From: Candidatus Parcubacteria bacterium
GTDB lineage: Bacteria > Patescibacteriota > Minisyncoccia > Minisyncoccales > JAGLUP01
Assembly: GCA_023134715.1 (NCBI GenBank)
Contig: JAGLUP010000003.1
Span: 1-64,000 of the forward strand
Reading direction: 5' to 3'
DNA: 64,000 bases
Part shown: positions 43,155 through 50,722 of the stretch, piece after piece
Layout of the letters: the number at the start of each line of letters is the position of its first letter
Position numbering within the stretch: position 1 is the stretch's first letter
Position numbers and translations under genes: made by a program
Notes under the pieces: generated by a model
Databases searched by the model: none
Seen by the model: the letters and a program-made list of their open reading frames with translations, nothing else
Told to the model about the DNA's origin: nothing

Positions 43155-43511
43155 ATGGGAATAGCTAAATTCATATCAGACGCAAGAAAGGAAGATAATA
43201 AAAGATTGGAAGAGCAAATAGCAAGAAATTTATTGATAAACTGGCATCGCGCGCTGGAAGAAAGCAACGAAACCGATGTAAAATGGTATATCCAAGAAGA
43301 ATCGGTTGAAGTGTTAAAAAGAATAGCTGGAATGGACGTGGAGTCGCCAGTAAAAAAGTTGGTAGAGAAAGAGCTTTTGCGCAGGAGAAAGGAGCAATTG
43401 GATAATAAGCAGGAGCAAAGGATGAGAAAAAGAGAATTAAAAGTGAAGAGAGCAAGAGAAACAGGAGGAAAGACGGTGATAGGCGGTAAATGTTGCGCTA
43501 ACGTAAAATAA
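43155..43511 (+). CDS. Small charged protein, unknown (1)
   Basis: I start at ATG 43155, 9 nt after AGGTG; an in-frame GTG at 43143 lies inside the ribosome site itself. The 118-residue product (MGIAKFISDARKEDNKRLEE...) is helical and highly charged, with an alpha-hairpin-like EVLKRIAGMDVESPVKKLVEKELLRRR and a basic tail ending GGKCCANVK. No membrane segment. I do not recognise a family. Its leader matches those of trpD and the next gene, so it is probably expressed under the same control. Confidence 0.6.
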   Translation: MGIAKFISDARKEDNKRLEEQIARNLLINWHRALEESNETDVKWYIQEESVEVLKRIAGMDVESPVKKLVEKELLRRRKEQLDNKQEQRMRKRELKVKRARETGGKTVIGGKCCANVK

Positions 43512-43541
43512 CCTGGGAATTAATCTCAGGTCTTTTATTTT
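43512..43541 (+). terminator. Terminator of charged-protein gene 1
   Basis: Hairpin CCTGGGA-ATTAA-TCTCAGG followed by TCTTTTATTTTT. Confidence 0.8.
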
Positions 43542-43543
43542 TG

Positions 43544-43640
43544 TTGACAAATTTGGGAAAGCGAGTAAAGTAAAATCACTGAGAGAGCATTGCTCTTTCC
43601 AAATTTAATTGATGAAAAACAAAAATAGGTGAATGAAAAA
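43544..43640 (+). promoter_or_regulatory. Promoter and hairpin leader, copy 3 of trpD type
   Basis: TTGACA (43544-43549), 16-nt spacer, TAAAGT (43566-43571), hairpin GAGAGAGC-ATT-GCTCTTTC (43581-43599), then AGGTGAATGAAAAA before ATG 43641. Confidence 0.75.
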
Positions 43641-44075
43641 ATGGACACAATAGTTCAAACTGGACTTAAGAAAGGAGAAGAGGATAGAAAAAGAAAAAAA
43701 GAAGAAAAGAAAAAACCGGAAGAAAAAAAAAGGTTTTTGAAAGAAGACGCAAAAAAATTAATCAGAACGGAAAAGGAAGTGAGGAAAGCGATAAAGATAA
43801 TAAGAGCGAGGGAGCAAGAACTACTTACAGAGGAAGAATTCAAAACAGCGATGGGCAAAATTTCAGAAGATGCTCTTAGAAAATTGGCTAAGGGTGAAGA
43901 GTTTATGGCTGGTCCTGCGTTAGAGTCTCTTTGCGCAAAGGGAAAAATGGACCCTGAAGTACTTTTAACAAATCCGAATCTAAGTATTAGAAAGATAGGC
44001 GCGAAGATACTTAGGCAGGTTTTTGAAACTGTGAGCAAAAAGGCTGAATTTAAAAATCGCCTTGGGGCGATTTAA
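43641..44075 (+). CDS. Small charged protein, unknown (2)
   Basis: Start set at ATG 43641 by the AGGTGA site (GTG 43629 overlaps that site). The 144-residue product has a very Lys/Glu-rich first third (GEEDRKRKKEEKKKPEEKK), a helical middle and a HEAT-like end (DPEVLLTNPNLSIRKIGAKIL). No recognisable family. The HEAT-like pair of helices loosely recalls the end of the preceding protein, but sequence identity is low. Shares promoter and leader type with trpD. Confidence 0.6.
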   Translation: MDTIVQTGLKKGEEDRKRKKEEKKKPEEKKRFLKEDAKKLIRTEKEVRKAIKIIRAREQELLTEEEFKTAMGKISEDALRKLAKGEEFMAGPALESLCAKGKMDPEVLLTNPNLSIRKIGAKILRQVFETVSKKAEFKNRLGAI

Positions 44076-44093
44076 GAGACATATTTGTTTAAT

Positions 44094-44122
44094 GACCTAA
44101 TTCAACTTAGGTCTTTTATTTT
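44094..44122. terminator. Terminator between charged-protein gene 2 and pth
   Basis: Hairpin GACCTAA-TTCAAC-TTAGGTC followed by TTTTATTTTT on the plus strand; its right end overlaps the end of the convergent pth gene. Confidence 0.8.
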
Positions 44123-44700
44123 TGTTTCATTACTGCTTCAATCGCTTCAACTGTTTGTTTCATAATTTGTTTAACAATTTTTTCTTCGTCTTTTGTGAAT
44201 TTTTCCAGAACAAAATTTTCAGCACCAGGGAACGGTCTATATGACTGCTCGGGTTTTATTCCGAGGCGGAAGCGGGTAAAGTTTTTTGTTTTAATTTCGT
44301 CAATTATTGATTGGACTCCTTTATGGCCGGCAGAGCGACTATCTTGAGAAATTTTTATTTTTCCTAAAGGCAAATCTAAATCGTCATGTATTACTATAAT
44401 ATCTGAGCTTTTAATTTTATAAAAAGCAATTAGAGATTTGACCGCTTGTCCAGAATTATTCATAAATGTCTGAGGTTTTGCCAAGATAATTTTTTCTCCA
44501 CTCAAAACAGCCTTAGAAATCAAAGCATTATTTTTTTTTGCTTGTCCGCCGAAGCCTCGGCGAAGGCGGAATAATTCAAAAACAGGAAAATCATTTTTCT
44601 TTCTAAATTCGTCAATAACTTGAAAACCAAAATTATGCCGGGTTTTTTGATATTTTTCCTCAGGATTCCCTAATCCTATGATTAAAATTGATTGCTTCAT
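44116..44700 (-). CDS. pth: Peptidyl-tRNA hydrolase
   Basis: Frees tRNA from peptidyl-tRNA dropped by ribosomes. The 194-residue protein has the family motifs GLGNPEEKYQKTRHNFGFQVID (catalytic His in TRHNFG, about 22), KPQTFMNNSGQAV (about 75-87) and VIHDDLDLPLGKIKI (Asp, about 103-117), then SAGHKGVQSI. Residues about 44-52 (RLRRGFGGQ) come from a GC-rich palindrome inserted in frame in a surface loop region that is short in other Pth proteins. Confidence 0.93.
   Translation of the reverse strand: MKQSILIIGLGNPEEKYQKTRHNFGFQVIDEFRKKNDFPVFELFRLRRGFGGQAKKNNALISKAVLSGEKIILAKPQTFMNNSGQAVKSLIAFYKIKSSDIIVIHDDLDLPLGKIKISQDSRSAGHKGVQSIIDEIKTKNFTRFRLGIKPEQSYRPFPGAENFVLEKFTKDEEKIVKQIMKQTVEAIEAVMKQK
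44545..44570 (-). repeat. GC-rich palindrome inside pth
   Basis: A 26-nt element TCCGCC-GAA-GCC-TC-GGC-GAA-GGCGGA forms a stem with a symmetric internal loop. It is far richer in GC than pth around it. Confidence 0.8.
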
Positions 44701-44740
44701 TATTTTATTATAACCTATTTGTAAAATAAAAAAAACTTGC

Positions 44741-44752
44741 TATAATATAAGA
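44741..44752 (+). promoter_or_regulatory. lepB -10 box, apparently leaderless
   Basis: TATAAT (44741-44746) ends 6 nt before ATG 44753; TTGTAA lies 16 nt upstream as a weak -35. No ribosome site fits between. Confidence 0.7.
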
Positions 44753-45325
44753 ATGAAAATAATAAAAGAAACATTAGGTTTTACATGGGAAGTTGTTAAA
44801 ATAGCGGTTATTGCCGCGGTAATAGTTATTCCCATTCGTTATTTTATATTCCAGCCCTTTGTTGTAAAAGGCGCTTCTATGCAGCCGAATTTTTTTGATA
44901 AAGATTATTTAATTGTAGATGAAATTTCTTATCGTTTCCGTCCGCCAGAGAGAGGTGAAGTAATAATTTTTAATTATCCCCAAAATCCTTCTCAACGTTT
45001 TATAAAAAGAATTATTGGATTACCCGGAGAAACTGTAGAGATAAGCAATGGCAAGATAGTAATTTTTAAAGATGATTATTATTGGATTTTAGACGAAACA
45101 AATTATATTCCTGAATCTTTACTCAAAGATACTGAAATATTTTTAAACGAAGGTGAATATTTTGTTTTAGGAGATAACAGGGAGCATTCTTTTGATTCAG
45201 AAGATTGGGGCGCTTTGCCTAAAGATTATATTATTGGGCGGGTTATTTTAAGAGCCCTGCCTTTTGATTCGTTGACAAAAATTGAAATTCCTAATTATTT
45301 ATTAATAAAATTTGTAAATCCTTAA
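44753..45325 (+). CDS. lepB: Signal peptidase I
   Basis: Cleaves signal peptides of exported proteins on the outer face of the membrane. The 190-residue protein has one N-terminal membrane helix (VVKIAVIAAVIVIPIRYFIF), catalytic Ser42 in KGASMQPN, Lys85 in RFIKRIIGLPGE, and the GDNREHSFDSEDWG box near 141-154. It begins a lepB-hisS-HIT run with short gaps of 11 and 4 nt. Confidence 0.95.
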   Translation: MKIIKETLGFTWEVVKIAVIAAVIVIPIRYFIFQPFVVKGASMQPNFFDKDYLIVDEISYRFRPPERGEVIIFNYPQNPSQRFIKRIIGLPGETVEISNGKIVIFKDDYYWILDETNYIPESLLKDTEIFLNEGEYFVLGDNREHSFDSEDWGALPKDYIIGRVILRALPFDSLTKIEIPNYLLIKFVNP

Positions 45326-45336
45326 GCTATTTTTAT

Positions 45337-46626
45337 ATGTCAAAAAAGCCAAAATTTCAAACTCTTACAGGAATGCATGATATTTTAGGAGAAGAACAAA
45401 AATATTTTCAAAAAATATACAGTGTTGTTGAAAACATTGCTCAGTTTTATGGATTTCAGAAAATAGAGACGCCAATTTTAGAAGAAACAGAGCTTTTTTC
45501 AAAAGGCACTGGTTCAAGCACTGATGTTGTTCAAAAGGAAATGTATAGCTTTAGAACCAAGGGGGGCGATTATGTGAGTTTAAGGCCGGAGGGCACCCCT
45601 TCTATTGTTCGGGCATATATTGAACATGGTATGATTAGTCGTCCTCAGCCAGTAAAGCTTTATCATAATGTCGCACCCTTTTTTCGTTATGAGCGGCCTC
45701 AAGCAGGACGTTATCGCGAGTTTCATCAGTTTGACTTTGAGGTTTTAGGAGAAAAGAATTCAGTGATTGATGTTCAACTTATTCAAATTGGCTATAACAT
45801 TTTAAAAGAACTTGGCCTTAAAGATTTGATTATAGAAATAAACAGCATCGGCGATGCCCAATGCCGCCCTTATTACAAAAAATCTTTAGTAAACTATCTT
45901 AGAAAACACCAAGTCGTTTTATGCGCTGACTGCAAGAGACGGTTAAAAGAGAATCCGTTAAGGATCTTAGATTGTAAAAAAGAGAAATGCCAAGAACTTG
46001 TAAATACTGCTCCTCAAATAATTGACTATCTTTGCGAAGAATGCCATAATTATTTTAAAGAGGTTTTAGAATTTTTAGACGAGCTGGATTTGCCTTATCG
46101 TTTGAATCCTTTTTTAGCTCGTGGATTAGATTATTATACAAAAACAGTTTTTGAAATTTTTGAAGAAACTGAAGAAGGGAAAAAACAAGGAATTTTAATA
46201 GCAGGAGGAAGATACGATGGTTTGATTAAGCTTTTAGGAGGCAAAGACGCGCCAGCATGCGGAATGGCAGGGGGCGTTGAGCGGATTATGAATATAATGA
46301 AGAATGCGGAGGTAAAAATTACTCAAAGTTCTCCACCTAAAATATTTTTGGCGCAGTTAGGAGAATTGGCTAAAAAAAGGTCATTAAAGCTTTTAGAAGA
46401 ATTCAGGAAAGCTAAAATTCCTGTTGCCGAATCTTTAAGCAGAGATAGTTTAAAAATACAGTTAGGTATAGCTGATAAATTGGGAACAGAATATACTTTG
46501 ATTTTAGGACAAAAAGAGGCACTTGAGCAATCAGTGATTGTACGAGAAATGACAACAGGAAGACAAAAAACAGTGAAGTTAGATAATGTAATAGCAGAAA
46601 TGAGAAAGAGATTAAAGAAGTCTTAA
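45337..46626 (+). CDS. hisS: Histidyl-tRNA synthetase
   Basis: Class II synthetase charging tRNA-His. The 429-residue protein has motif 2 in PFFRYERPQAGRYREFHQ (about 110-127), the HisA motif RGLDYYTKTVFEIF (about 258-271) and AGGRYDGLIKLLGG (about 288-301), then the C-terminal anticodon domain. The insertion between motifs 2 and 3 carries two Cys pairs (CADC, CEEC), probably a zinc site. Confidence 0.95.
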   Translation: MSKKPKFQTLTGMHDILGEEQKYFQKIYSVVENIAQFYGFQKIETPILEETELFSKGTGSSTDVVQKEMYSFRTKGGDYVSLRPEGTPSIVRAYIEHGMISRPQPVKLYHNVAPFFRYERPQAGRYREFHQFDFEVLGEKNSVIDVQLIQIGYNILKELGLKDLIIEINSIGDAQCRPYYKKSLVNYLRKHQVVLCADCKRRLKENPLRILDCKKEKCQELVNTAPQIIDYLCEECHNYFKEVLEFLDELDLPYRLNPFLARGLDYYTKTVFEIFEETEEGKKQGILIAGGRYDGLIKLLGGKDAPACGMAGGVERIMNIMKNAEVKITQSSPPKIFLAQLGELAKKRSLKLLEEFRKAKIPVAESLSRDSLKIQLGIADKLGTEYTLILGQKEALEQSVIVREMTTGRQKTVKLDNVIAEMRKRLKKS

Positions 46627-46630
46627 TTTT

Positions 46631-46960
46631 ATGGATTGTCTTTTTTGTAAAATTGTTAATAAAGAGATTTCTTCAGAAATTATTTACGAAGATGAAGAAA
46701 TTTTAGTGCTTAAAGATACAAATCCTAAAGCGGCAATTCATTTTTTAATTGTTCCCAAAAAGCATATTGAATCAATCAATCATTTACAAGAATCTGACAG
46801 AGAGATTATTAGTAATTTAATTTTTACGGCTAAGAAAATAGCAAAAGAGAAAAGTATTGAAGGTTATAAATTAGTTTTCAATGTTGGCAGAAAAGGAGGC
46901 CAAATAATTGACCACATTCACCTTCATTTTTTAGCCGGAGAATTAGCGCAAACACCATAA
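46631..46960 (+). CDS. HIT-family nucleotide hydrolase
   Basis: The 109-residue protein has the N-terminal CLFCKIVNKEI and the histidine triad HIHLHFLAG (about 95-103; the usual HxHxHxx pattern). HIT proteins of this HINT-like branch hydrolyse AMP-lysine or other nucleoside phosphoramidates. It is 4 nt after hisS, a common pairing with tRNA synthetases. Confidence 0.92.
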   Translation: MDCLFCKIVNKEISSEIIYEDEEILVLKDTNPKAAIHFLIVPKKHIESINHLQESDREIISNLIFTAKKIAKEKSIEGYKLVFNVGRKGGQIIDHIHLHFLAGELAQTP

Positions 46961-47142
46961 AAAACTAAAAACTAAAAACGAAAAATGAAAAACGACAAAG
47001 AAAAATTAAAAATTTTTTAAAAATAATAAATAATAAATAATAAATAATAAATAATAAATAATAAATAATAAATTAAAAATTTTAGATTTTAGATTGTGAT
47101 TTTACATTTTTCATTTTCTATTTTTAATTTAGCGAAGCGTTT
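46958..47142. repeat. Intergenic AT repeats with 7-bp period
   Basis: The gap between the HIT gene and rpsU holds about three AAAAACT units (from 46964) and then about seven tandem copies of AATAATA (47022-47073). No ORF, terminator or promoter stands out apart from an AT-rich stretch before rpsU. Confidence 0.8.
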
Positions 47143-47379
47143 ATGCCTTTAGAAATCAAAAAAAAGGAAAGAGAGACATCTCAAAGTTTAATTCACCGTT
47201 TTTCACAAAGAATGCGAAGAAGCGGGATTTTGCGTCGGGCAAGAGAAATAAGGTTTAGGGAGCGCTCTTTGAGTCGTCAATTGAGAAAAAAAGCCGCTCT
47301 TAGAAGAGAAGAGCTTAAAAAAGAATACGAGAAACTGGAAAAACTTGGTAAGCCAAAAATTGGCAAATCAAGAAAGTAA
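47143..47379 (+). CDS. rpsU: Small ribosomal subunit protein bS21
   Basis: The 78-residue basic protein has the bS21 pattern ETSQSLIHRFSQRMRRSGILRRAREIRFRER followed by a Lys/Arg-rich tail; it binds the 30S platform near the anti-Shine-Dalgarno. It is shifted in sequence from E. coli bS21 but normal for Patescibacteria. It heads a run with a LamG prepilin and ftsA (gaps 12 and 3 nt). Confidence 0.8.
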   Translation: MPLEIKKKERETSQSLIHRFSQRMRRSGILRRAREIRFRERSLSRQLRKKAALRREELKKEYEKLEKLGKPKIGKSRK

Positions 47380-47391
47380 TAAATTTATTAA

Positions 47392-48168
47392 ATGAGGAAA
47401 AATAACAAACTTCAAAAAGGTTTTACCCTCATTGAGTTATTGGTGGCCATTGCAATTATTGGCATTTTAGCGAATTTAATTTTAATTAATTTTAAAGATA
47501 GCAAAAAGAAAGCAGAGATTGCTAAAGTTTTACAATGGAGCAATAGTAGTATTTATCATATGCTTGGAGCTAATTCTATGGGAGTTTGGAAATTTAATGG
47601 AAACCTCAACGATGCTTCTGGAAATAGAAATAGCTGCAGTATTACTGGGGACGCCGGTTATGTTTCCGGAGTAGCAGGACAGGGATTAGAATTTGACGGA
47701 ACAGGAGATTATGTTAGTTGTCCAGATGATGATAGTTTAGATCCTATTAATGAGGCCACTATTGAAGCATGGATTTATTTGAGAAATTCTGGAGCTGGCA
47801 GCCAAATAATAGTTTCTAAAAGTGATTCCAATTACAGCGTTAAATATAATTCCGCGACCGGGAAAATAGATTTTGTTCTTTTTTGCAATACGATTTCCTC
47901 TGATTCAGCTATATCTTCAAATAGCTGGACTCATATTGCAGCTATAAAAGGGGCAAGCGATGAAATGAGATTATATATAAATGGAGAAAAGCAATTAGCT
48001 GTAAATAGCTGTTCGCACCCTCTTCAATCTGCCACCCCTCTTTATATAGGAGGAGACGGAACTAATGACTTTGAGGGCATTATTGATGAAGTGAGAATTT
48101 ATAGTGAGGGATTTTCAGAAAATATAGCTCGCGAACATTATTTAAAAGGCGAATTAACTCATAGATAA
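47392..48168 (+). CDS. Prepilin-leader protein with LamG domain (second copy)
   Basis: The 258-residue protein has a prepilin leader (QKGFTLIELLVAIAIIGILA; cleavage after Gly10 expected) and a LamG-like domain from about residue 60 (GVWKFNGNLNDASG, GLEFDGTGDYVSCPDD, ATIEAWIYLRN, GIIDEVRIYSEGFSEN). It is similar in plan to 11281-12084. It sits between rpsU and ftsA, an odd place for a surface fibre gene. Confidence 0.85.
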   Translation: MRKNNKLQKGFTLIELLVAIAIIGILANLILINFKDSKKKAEIAKVLQWSNSSIYHMLGANSMGVWKFNGNLNDASGNRNSCSITGDAGYVSGVAGQGLEFDGTGDYVSCPDDDSLDPINEATIEAWIYLRNSGAGSQIIVSKSDSNYSVKYNSATGKIDFVLFCNTISSDSAISSNSWTHIAAIKGASDEMRLYINGEKQLAVNSCSHPLQSATPLYIGGDGTNDFEGIIDEVRIYSEGFSENIAREHYLKGELTHR

Positions 48169-48171
48169 ATT

Positions 48172-49395
48172 ATGCCGCAATCTCATATAATTACTGCCGT
48201 AGATATAGGAACTGACAGCATTAAAACTTTAGTAGTTAAGAAAAATAATGGAGATTCAGATCTTGAGGTTTTAGATATTATTTTTACTTCTTCTTTAGGT
48301 ATGAGAAAAGGAGTTGTCGTTAACCCGGATAAGGTTTCTAAAAATCTTCAAAACTCAATAGCTGAAATCAGGGAACCACTTAGACAAAGCTTTAACGGTA
48401 TTTATACAAATATTGGAGGCAACCATCTTTTTGTCACCTCAAGTCACGGATTAGTTTCTGTGTCCAGAGCTGACCAAAAGATTTCTCGAGAAGATATTAA
48501 TCGAGTAATCCAAGCTGCTGAAGTGGTAAACTTGCCTCTTAATAATGAAATTTTAGAAACTTTTCCCAAGGAGTTTATTATAGACGGTCAGAAAGGAATA
48601 AAAGAACCATTAGGCATGAGAGGATTAAGATTAGAGGTTGAAATTTTAGCTCTTTGTGTTTTTTCTCCTTATTTAAAAAATTTAACTCAGGCGATTTTAG
48701 ATTCTAATCTTCAAATAAACGATGTAATTTTTTCTCCTTTAGCCGCGGCTCAAGCCGTGCTTACTCCTCAACAAAAAGAAGTTGGGGTGGCCTTAATAGA
48801 TATCGGAGCGGGGGCTACGAGCTTGGCAGTATTTGAGGAGGGAAATTTAATTCATACAGCTGTTTTTCCTTTAGGTTCTATTAATATTACTAATGATATT
48901 GCCATTGGCTTGCGGACTGAAATTGATATTGCCGAGAGAATAAAGAAAGAGTTTGGCTCTTGTTTGCTTCAAAAAAATAATAAAAAAGAAAAGATTAAAA
49001 TTCCCCAATTAAAAGAGCCGTTGGTATTTTCCAAGAAAATGTTAGCTGAGATTATTGAAGCCAGGATTGAAGAAATTCTTGATTTAGTAAATAAAGATTT
49101 AAAAAAGATTTCTCGCCAGGGATTATTGCCGGCAGGAATAGTTTTAACCGGAGGAGGGGCGAAATTGCCTAAAATTGTTGAATTAACAAAAAAAGAATTA
49201 AAACTTCCTGTTAGGATCGGGATTCCCAAAGGAATTTCCGGCATAGAAGAAGATCCTACCTTAGCCACAGTTTGCGGGCTTGCTTTGAGAGGAGCTGAGT
49301 CAGACGATGACGGGCATTTTTCTGATATTGGGAAGGGAGCTGTTAAGGAGGTTATTGGTAGAATAAAAAAAATACTCAAAACCTTTATTCCTTAA
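48172..49395 (+). CDS. ftsA: Cell division protein FtsA
   Basis: An actin-like ATPase that ties FtsZ to the membrane. The 407-residue protein has AVDIGTDSIKTLVVKK (phosphate 1, about 8-23), the 1C subdomain (GIYTNIGGNHLFVTSSHG), VALIDIGAGATSLAVFEEG (about 205-223), GIVLTGGGAKLPKI (about 321) and a C-terminal amphipathic helix (AVKEVIGRIKKILKTFIP) for membrane binding. ftsZ, normally next to ftsA, lies 5.2 kb downstream beyond a toxin-antitoxin island. Confidence 0.94.
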   Translation: MPQSHIITAVDIGTDSIKTLVVKKNNGDSDLEVLDIIFTSSLGMRKGVVVNPDKVSKNLQNSIAEIREPLRQSFNGIYTNIGGNHLFVTSSHGLVSVSRADQKISREDINRVIQAAEVVNLPLNNEILETFPKEFIIDGQKGIKEPLGMRGLRLEVEILALCVFSPYLKNLTQAILDSNLQINDVIFSPLAAAQAVLTPQQKEVGVALIDIGAGATSLAVFEEGNLIHTAVFPLGSINITNDIAIGLRTEIDIAERIKKEFGSCLLQKNNKKEKIKIPQLKEPLVFSKKMLAEIIEARIEEILDLVNKDLKKISRQGLLPAGIVLTGGGAKLPKIVELTKKELKLPVRIGIPKGISGIEEDPTLATVCGLALRGAESDDDGHFSDIGKGAVKEVIGRIKKILKTFIP

Positions 49396-49440
49396 GATAA
49401 AGGTCGTGTCATTTTGTAATTAAAAGATATAAAATTTTAT

Positions 49441-49980
49441 ATGATTTGTCCAAATTGTAAAAAAGAGACCTTAAAAAAAATTACTTTTCATAAAAATAAA
49501 GTAGATATATGCAAAGAATGCCATGGGATTTGGTTTGATAAAGATGAGTTAAGGAAAGCAAAGGACGAGAAAGACCAATACTTAAAGTGGTTAGATGTTG
49601 ACCTTTGGAAAGAAAAAAAAGAATTTCAAGCTTCTTCTTCTCAAAAAGTATGTCCCCTATGTAAAAAGAATCTTTATGAGATAAAATACGGAAAATCTAA
49701 TATCAAAATAGATATTTGTAATTCATGCAAGGGGGTTTGGCTTGATAAAGGAGAATTTAAAAAAATTATAATTTATTTGGAAAATATAGTAAATACTGAA
49801 ACTTTATCTCAATATTTTAAAGATATGCTTGAAGAAGCAAAAGAGATTTTTACGGGACCGGAAGAGTTGTCTTCAGAAATCAAAGATTTTTTTATAGTCA
49901 CGAAACTGCTTCAATATAGATTTTGCGTTCAATATCCAATAATTAATGATATAATTCTTAATCTCCCGTTTACTAAATAA
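49441..49980 (+). CDS. Protein with two zf-TFIIB-like zinc ribbons
   Basis: The 179-residue protein repeats one module twice: CPNCKKETL...VDICKECHGIWFDKDEL (3-38) and CPLCKKNL...IDICNSCKGVWLDKGEF (about 71-107), each with two CxxC pairs. The C-terminal 70 residues are helical and unknown. Nucleic-acid or protein binding is likely; no specific role can be given. First gene of the island between ftsA and ftsZ. Confidence 0.8.
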   Translation: MICPNCKKETLKKITFHKNKVDICKECHGIWFDKDELRKAKDEKDQYLKWLDVDLWKEKKEFQASSSQKVCPLCKKNLYEIKYGKSNIKIDICNSCKGVWLDKGEFKKIIIYLENIVNTETLSQYFKDMLEEAKEIFTGPEELSSEIKDFFIVTKLLQYRFCVQYPIINDIILNLPFTK

Positions 49981-50002
49981 ATTATAATAAATTAAAAAAG
50001 TA

Positions 50003-50191
50003 ATGACAAATAATTTAGCGATAACAATATGTGATGCAGGATGGGCAAGCGGGTGTGGTCGAATGCATCCATGGTATAATAAAATAATATGTGCCATAGA
50101 ATGTTTTCCTGAATATTTTTTATTAATTCCCATAATTATTGCAATAATCATAGTAGTTTTATATGTCGTCAGAAAGAAAAAGAATACTTAA
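50003..50191 (+). CDS. Small single-pass membrane protein, unknown
   Basis: 62 residues: a Cys-containing N-terminal stretch (CDAGWASGCGRMHPWYNKIICAI), a strong membrane helix (YFLLIPIIIAIIIVVLYVV, about 38-56) and a basic tail RKKKNT, so the N-terminus should face outward. A TATAAT-like box lies upstream. No family recognised. Confidence 0.45.
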   Translation: MTNNLAITICDAGWASGCGRMHPWYNKIICAIECFPEYFLLIPIIIAIIIVVLYVVRKKKNT

Positions 50192-50214
50192 AATTTTTAT
50201 TCCTTAAGAAATTT

Positions 50215-50250
50215 GATTTTTATAGAAAAATTTGTTAAAATTAAAATAAT
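50215..50250 (+). promoter_or_regulatory. hicB (copy 2) promoter, repeated sequence
   Basis: The AT-rich block GAAAAATTTGTTAAAATTAAAAT just before ATG recurs with small changes before the DUF4258 gene (50865-50900), and in part at 6380-6401. Confidence 0.5.
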
Positions 50251-50496
50251 ATGAAGAAAATATTTCGGTACAATGTTATTTTCCGACCAGAACCAGAAGG
50301 CGGTTTTACAGTAATTGTTCCCAGCTTGCCTGGCTGTATTAGTTATGGAAAGGATTTGAAACAGGCAAAGGAAATGGCTATAGACGCGATTAAAGGATAT
50401 ATAGTTAGTTTAAAAAAACATAAAGAGCCAGTTCCTACTGACGAGGAAGATTTTTTTACTTCAGTAGAAATTAAAAGAACTCCCGCTTATGCCTAA
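50251..50496 (+). CDS. hicB: HicB-family antitoxin (second copy)
   Basis: The 81-residue protein has the HicB fold pattern VIFRPEPEGGFTVIVPSLPGC (about 8-28), SYGKDLKQAKEMAIDAIKGYI and a short acidic tail. It shares form but not close sequence with the hicB at 6666-6926. Its last codons overlap the start of a frame-broken hicA by 8 nt. Confidence 0.85.
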   Translation: MKKIFRYNVIFRPEPEGGFTVIVPSLPGCISYGKDLKQAKEMAIDAIKGYIVSLKKHKEPVPTDEEDFFTSVEIKRTPAYA

Positions 50497-50721
50497 ACTT
50501 CCCAATATTACTCCTAAAAATTAGTAAAAGTTTTAAAAGATTTTGGTTTCCAGATAGATCATACTACTGGAAGCCATTTTATTTTCTATAATTTTGAAAA
50601 TAAAAAGAGAGCGGTAATTCCCTATCACACTAAAGACCTGCCAAAAGGAACATTAATGAGCATTTTAAGAGAAGCAGGCATTAGCAAAAAAGAATTTGAA
50701 AAAGCAATAAAAAACAAGTAA
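50489..50721 (+). pseudogene. hicA: HicA-family toxin, frame broken by one base
   Basis: From ATG 50489 the frame reads MPKLPNITPKN and stops. Adding one A to the five-A run continues it as KLVKVLKDFGFQIDHTTGSHFIFYN...GTLMSILREAGISKKEFEKAIKNK, a full HicA with the catalytic GSH motif. The antitoxin upstream is intact, so loss of the toxin would be tolerated. An assembly error in the A run is the alternative. Confidence 0.82.
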
Positions 50722-50722
50722 A

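Noticed and set aside
47022-47073. Possible CRISPR-like array
   Set aside because: The units are 7 bp, AT-only and contiguous, with no spacers; no cas genes are seen in the window.
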